A stretch of 64,000 nt of DNA from positions 27,040-91,039 of the forward strand of contig NW_019776036.1 in NCBI RefSeq assembly GCF_001039355.2, read 5' to 3'. This document shows positions 60,205-64,000 of this stretch, in pieces (positions within the stretch are counted from its first letter, which is position 1; each line of letters begins with the position of its first letter). Made by a program: the position numbers and the translations under genes. Under the pieces are notes generated by a model. That model ran no database searches. It was not told the origin of the DNA and saw only the letters and a program-made list of their open reading frames with translations. The stretch is from Lingula anatina. Taxonomy: Eukaryota; Brachiopoda; Lingulata; Lingulida; Lingulidae.

Positions 60205-63085
60205 TTATTGGTTCATGCTACATGTACAATCAGATGAGCCATGTACCATAACTGGACCTAAAAATAATGGATGGGTCTCTGAGGACCGCCTTACAAGGGC
60301 CAAGTTCTTGAAGACGGTGAGGGTCATGTGTAACTGTCCCAGATTGAAAGTCTTGTCTATACCCAACACGGTCCCCTGCACTGCTTGTCCGCTACAGCAA
60401 AAACTTTTAATATCAGCCATTTGTTTATCAGTAAACATGATAAATGTGGGGCACTTGTTTTTCTCGTGGATTATTTTCTTCAGGAATGGGTGGTGGTGCA
60501 TTTCTCCATGTAGATGGGTAATATTTTCTGCCAAATTTGGACCTCCGGTACTGTTGGTGGGGCCTGCATTTTCCTTTTTGACACGATGAACCTTGCTTTG
60601 CACTTGTTGGAGGTTTGCCGGTCTCCTTGCCTCCTTTTCCCCTCTCAGCATACTTTCATAGATTTCCCTAGGCTTGGTGTTGCTTGCTCTTGAGGCAATC
60701 TCTTCAAGTACTGCAGGTTTTGTTTGTAAGTATGGCTGGGCATTAGGGTGTCTACTATTGCCATGTGGTGCTAGGCCTGGGTAAGTTCCTACATACTCCA
60801 CTAGTAACCGATCTGGTTTTTCCTGTAGGACGCTAACTCTCCTCTTGTAGTTTGGGTCTTTTTTTAGAGTTCTATAGTTTCTTTGAAGAGTAATAACATG
60901 ATCTGGTTGAGGTTCTAGAAGTATCAAGTTTCTTTTACGCCTAACTTGCTTTTCTGTATGGTACATGCCATTCTTTAGTATGACTTGCTTCCACTTGCCC
61001 TCTGTGTACGCCATTCTTGTAAGTGGAGAGGGACTTGGATTCCATGCCCCACAGTCATCCGATAAGTCCTGCTTAAGTCCTGCTTGAATACAAATAGCAT
61101 TCTGATGATTATTAATAAGAAACATCACATTTTCTTTTTTGCCCGGGGGGATCTCAGTCATTGATGGAGAGGATTCGGAGAGCAGTAAAATTACCTCATC
61201 CATTGGCAAAAACCTCTTGTTGCGTAATGGTGTCCCACCTACTGCATTATCATTTGAGGACTGGTTGGGGTTACTGTCCTCGAGATCACTGCATTCAGAA
61301 TGGAGATCGGGTGTAATACCCTCCAGTTCTTTAGATCTGTGGTCACTAATGAGGACCCTGCTGTTCCTCGTAGACTGGTTAGGTTCTGGCTGTGCAGATA
61401 TGTGGTCACTGTCATTCAAGTATAGCAGTTCACTCTCAGTGATGCTGTCATTCAGATCTATAATTATTGCTGGCTCCTGAGTCAATTCCACAAGTGTGCA
61501 GAAATGGTCTGGGCGAAATGTGTTAACCGCTTGGGGCACACCCACACTTGTCCACATGATGGAGACTTCTGGACTGGAAGACTGTTGAATTCCTCGGCCC
61601 ATAACTTTTCTGGACAAAGGTGTTGTTAAGAAATTCTCATTGAGCACTGGGGGACAATAGGACCTAATAAAAGAAATTAGGAAAAATTTAGAAAACTTTC
61701 AATGTAAAATCATTTCAATTCAATTTGAAATGTAATATAATTGAATGTAAATTCAGCTGGAAATGCATAGATTTCTCATAGACTTCCAAAAGTAGATAAT
61801 TGTGCAGATAACAAATTAAAATGTATAGAAAAGACTGTTTCTGTATTTTTTTAAATTATAATAAAAAATAATGCACATACATCAAGTTTTGACAAAGAAA
61901 AAAAAAAAGACAATAATGATGCACAAAATAGGTTATTTCTTCAATTTAAATTTCTTTAATTTAAACCCAAATTAATCCAATGAGATTAAGCTCAAATTAA
62001 ATGGCAGGGATTCATATCAATTATCTCAAAGTTATACTACTTTTAAAATATGAACTTACAATTAATCGTTAAGCAAATAACACTTAATTTGCGAAGGGGT
62101 GAATGTATAAATACCTGAGGGCCACCTTCAGTGCTGCACTTGCAGCATAAATGTGTGTCATCCCAGACCACTGGCCTGGACTGCAGGCCGCATATACCTT
62201 GTTGTTGAAGACATCTGCAACAGTGCCACATAGGTAGCCTTTGTAGTGATGGGATTCAAAGTCGTAGTCATCTCGGTGGGTGATTATCTCCATGGCTGTC
62301 AGGAGCCGAAGGTGCAGGTGGTGGTTCTCTGTGCCGTATAATCCAAGGGATAGTGCCCTGTATAGGCAGTTTCCATCAGTGCCCACCTTTAGAGGCTTAT
62401 GGGTATTGAGCACTATTGGATGAAACAGCCTCAATACTTTTAATGACACTGGGTCTTCCTCAGCCAGGTTGGGTTGTGATCTCATTGGAAGTGAAACTTG
62501 ATATGTTGTTAGCAGCAGCTGCTCTGATGCTACAGCATCCTAAGAAAGTAGAACAGAAATACCAGACATAAATGACAATGTTATGATGAATATTGAATCC
62601 AGTTTGGTCATAAATTTGTCACATTTTCTATCTGCTTTCAGGAAATATATATATATAATATATATACATATATATATATATTAGAACATTATCTTTAGAA
62701 AAAATATAATACTTTTTGTTCTAAAATTATTTAGTGGAATACAGTATCATACCAATTAATTTTGGTGTTTCATTAATATTGCCATGGGGTTGAAAAAGAC
62801 CCTGGTCGGTAGGAAAGTGCTCCAAAATATCTTGGGATTAGTAAGGTTAAGCACTGTACACACGGTAGTAATGTGTACTTGTCGAAAACCAGAAAATAAG
62901 CATTAAAGCAGGCAGAGGTTATAGAACTTGAACACAGTACCTGGATAGGATTGTTTCTCAATCGCCTGCAAGCAGCTTCAAAATCGTAGACTAAATCTAC
63001 TGTAAAGGCACAGCGATTGCAGATGAAGTTGGTATCCTCCTTACTCCAAGCACTAAACAAATCTTCAGTCATTGGAACACACAAC
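60205..63085 (-). CDS. Half zinc finger, OTU-protease-like and truncated MULE-transposase-like protein, 5' partial
   Basis: Exons 62941-63085, 62115-62539 and 60205-61663 join in phase to 675 residues; the first exon starts inside a codon, so the N-terminus is outside or unseen. Order: 1-48 half of a Cys finger (FICNRCAFTVDLVYDFEAAC), then an OTU-like domain with DGNCLYRALSLGLYGTENHH (D103, Cys106) and the matching His in FRPDHFCTLV (His243), a low-complexity acidic linker, a basic segment (QVRRKRNLILLEPQPDHV, LKKDPNYKRRVSVL), a helical part (KPREIYESMLRGEKEAR) and VLGIDKTFNLGQLHMTLTVF then HPLFLGPVMVHG, which resembles the first catalytic Asp block of MULE transposases and of vertnin-like proteins. 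The frame stops about 30 residues later, so the remaining DDE residues are absent. OTU plus MULE domains occur together in Phantom-type DNA transposons and in genes domesticated from them. Cys and His are kept, so protease function is possible; transposition is not. Confidence 0.75.
62646..62682. repeat. Imperfect (AT)n microsatellite
   Basis: TA alternation broken by ataata and catata, in the intron between the zinc-finger and OTU exons. Confidence 0.9.
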
Positions 63086-63955
63086 CTAGAAAAGATAAGA
63101 ATATATAAACCCACTGCACGAAAAGTATTCTCACAAATTTGTACAAGTTCATCATTTTGATGCATCTGTCAACGAGGCATATATATTCACTTCACTTTAA
63201 TAATTTAAATTGCTGTTAACCTTGTCCAGAATGTTTGGAAAAGTGACCCAAATTCATGTTATAGGATTTCCTGCCCTCTCAAAATAAAAATTGTTTGAGA
63301 AACAAGTAATTTTAAAAAATCTGCCTAATGTACAGCTCAAATTTGTGCAAAATCTGACCATTACAATACAAATGCAATTATCAAGTTGCTTAAAACACAA
63401 AAATCCCCCCCCCCCCCAAAAAAAAAGACGTTAGGTATACCGCTTCTAATGAAGGGGTTTATATTAACAGCATGTTGTTGAAGGCATATTTCAAAAGGCT
63501 ATATGTACAGAACATGTACTGCAAACTGTTTTTTTTTTACAGGAGTAATCAATCTTACTAAAATACAGGTTGAGGTGGAAAACCACCCTGATGTTAAATA
63601 CAGTAGATAATTAAAAATTGGTGATGATTATCCAGGTAAGCATTACGTTATACTTATTATATGACCAAAAAAAAAAAAAAAAAAAAAAAAATGACATTTC
63701 AACTCAAATTGAGAAAACCAGCTTTATCTTGAGTATATGCAGTTTTTTTTTCTCATTCTGGCACATTTCATTGCGTTAACACGATTCATATGGTAGTTAC
63801 CAATTCCTAACATTCATAAATCCACCAAATCACAAATTGTGATTTCCATTTATATGTCTAAAAATTGTTGACATTTTAATTTGTTTTATTTTTACAATTC
63901 CAATAAAGAAAAGGTTCTTTGTTTATTTTGAAGCCAGTAATAAGGCCTACTGTTG

Positions 63956-64000
<45 letters not shown>
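63086..64000. other. Right edge: intron or 5' flank of the OTU gene with repeat fragments and a terminal A run
   Basis: No exon completing the zinc finger was found. 63540-63780 contains fragments of the repeat families seen at 52.8-54.6 kb (ggagtaatcaatcttact, aaaattggtgatgattatcc, cattctggca). A runs occur at 63668-63691 and 63958-64000; the latter ends the window and may be a contig end. Confidence 0.6.

Noticed and set aside
63958-64000. Terminal A run as an mRNA poly(A) tail or retroposon end
   Set aside because: It coincides with the window edge, has no upstream AATAAA at the right distance on a coding strand, and other A runs are common here; contig-end low complexity is simpler.

Overview
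This is a metazoan nuclear window: AT-rich, intron-dense, GT-AG introns of about 70 bp to 2 kb, many microsatellites and dispersed repeats. No rRNA, tRNA, CRISPR or bacterial-type operon was recognised. The gene set (COLGALT, TMEM175, SHIPPO-repeat protein, HYR/sushi/TSP1/MAM mosaic protein, Mab-21-like protein, VPS4-like AAA ATPase, OTU/MULE-like protein) and the repeat content suggest a lophotrochozoan marine invertebrate such as a mollusc. That placement is inference. Isolated single N bases at 5384, 7100, 7505, 27739, 39781 and 54675 look like contig joins. Several are flanked by near-identical sequence, so parts of the window are assembly duplicates of a heterozygous genome.

Layout. 829-12000 (+): 3' two thirds of a procollagen galactosyltransferase gene ending in RDEL. 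It holds a pair of equal-length alternative exons at 7975 and 8565, and a falsely duplicated block at 5386-6815. 15330-15960 (-): small glutaredoxin-like gene lacking the nucleophilic cysteine, head to head with 16180-22755 (+), a complete 16-exon TMEM175 gene. The 219-bp gap between them has a TFEB/MITF-type TCACGTGA box. 26854-29265 (+): sperm-tail SHIPPO/ODF3-like gene with at least one exon missing near an N. 30970-31818 (-) and 34456-39360 (+): divergent genes sharing an HYR plus two-sushi head; the + gene adds TSP1, GCC2/GCC3-like, sushi and MAM domains. 40420-43263 (-): complete Mab-21-like gene with further phase-compatible exons up to 49345. 49.4-55.3 kb: gene-poor, with a TIR element, palindromes and diverged tandem repeats.

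55.3-56.8 kb is the most unusual stretch. Eleven head-to-tail units of about 140 bp each look like a complete mini-intron plus a 65-nt exon, and the exon encodes an EF-hand-like loop. After it come a VPS4-like AAA ATPase gene (57688-59596, -) and a gene joining a half zinc finger, an OTU protease-like domain and a truncated MULE-transposase-like domain (60205-63085, -, open at its 5' end).

Functionally most genes are unrelated housekeeping or accessory genes. Relations worth noting are the Grx/TMEM175 bidirectional promoter, the divergent HYR-sushi paralogs, the Mab-21 alternative-exon cluster, and the neighbouring VPS4-like and OTU genes. Exon borders were read by eye from splice motifs, phase and family similarity, without transcript data.
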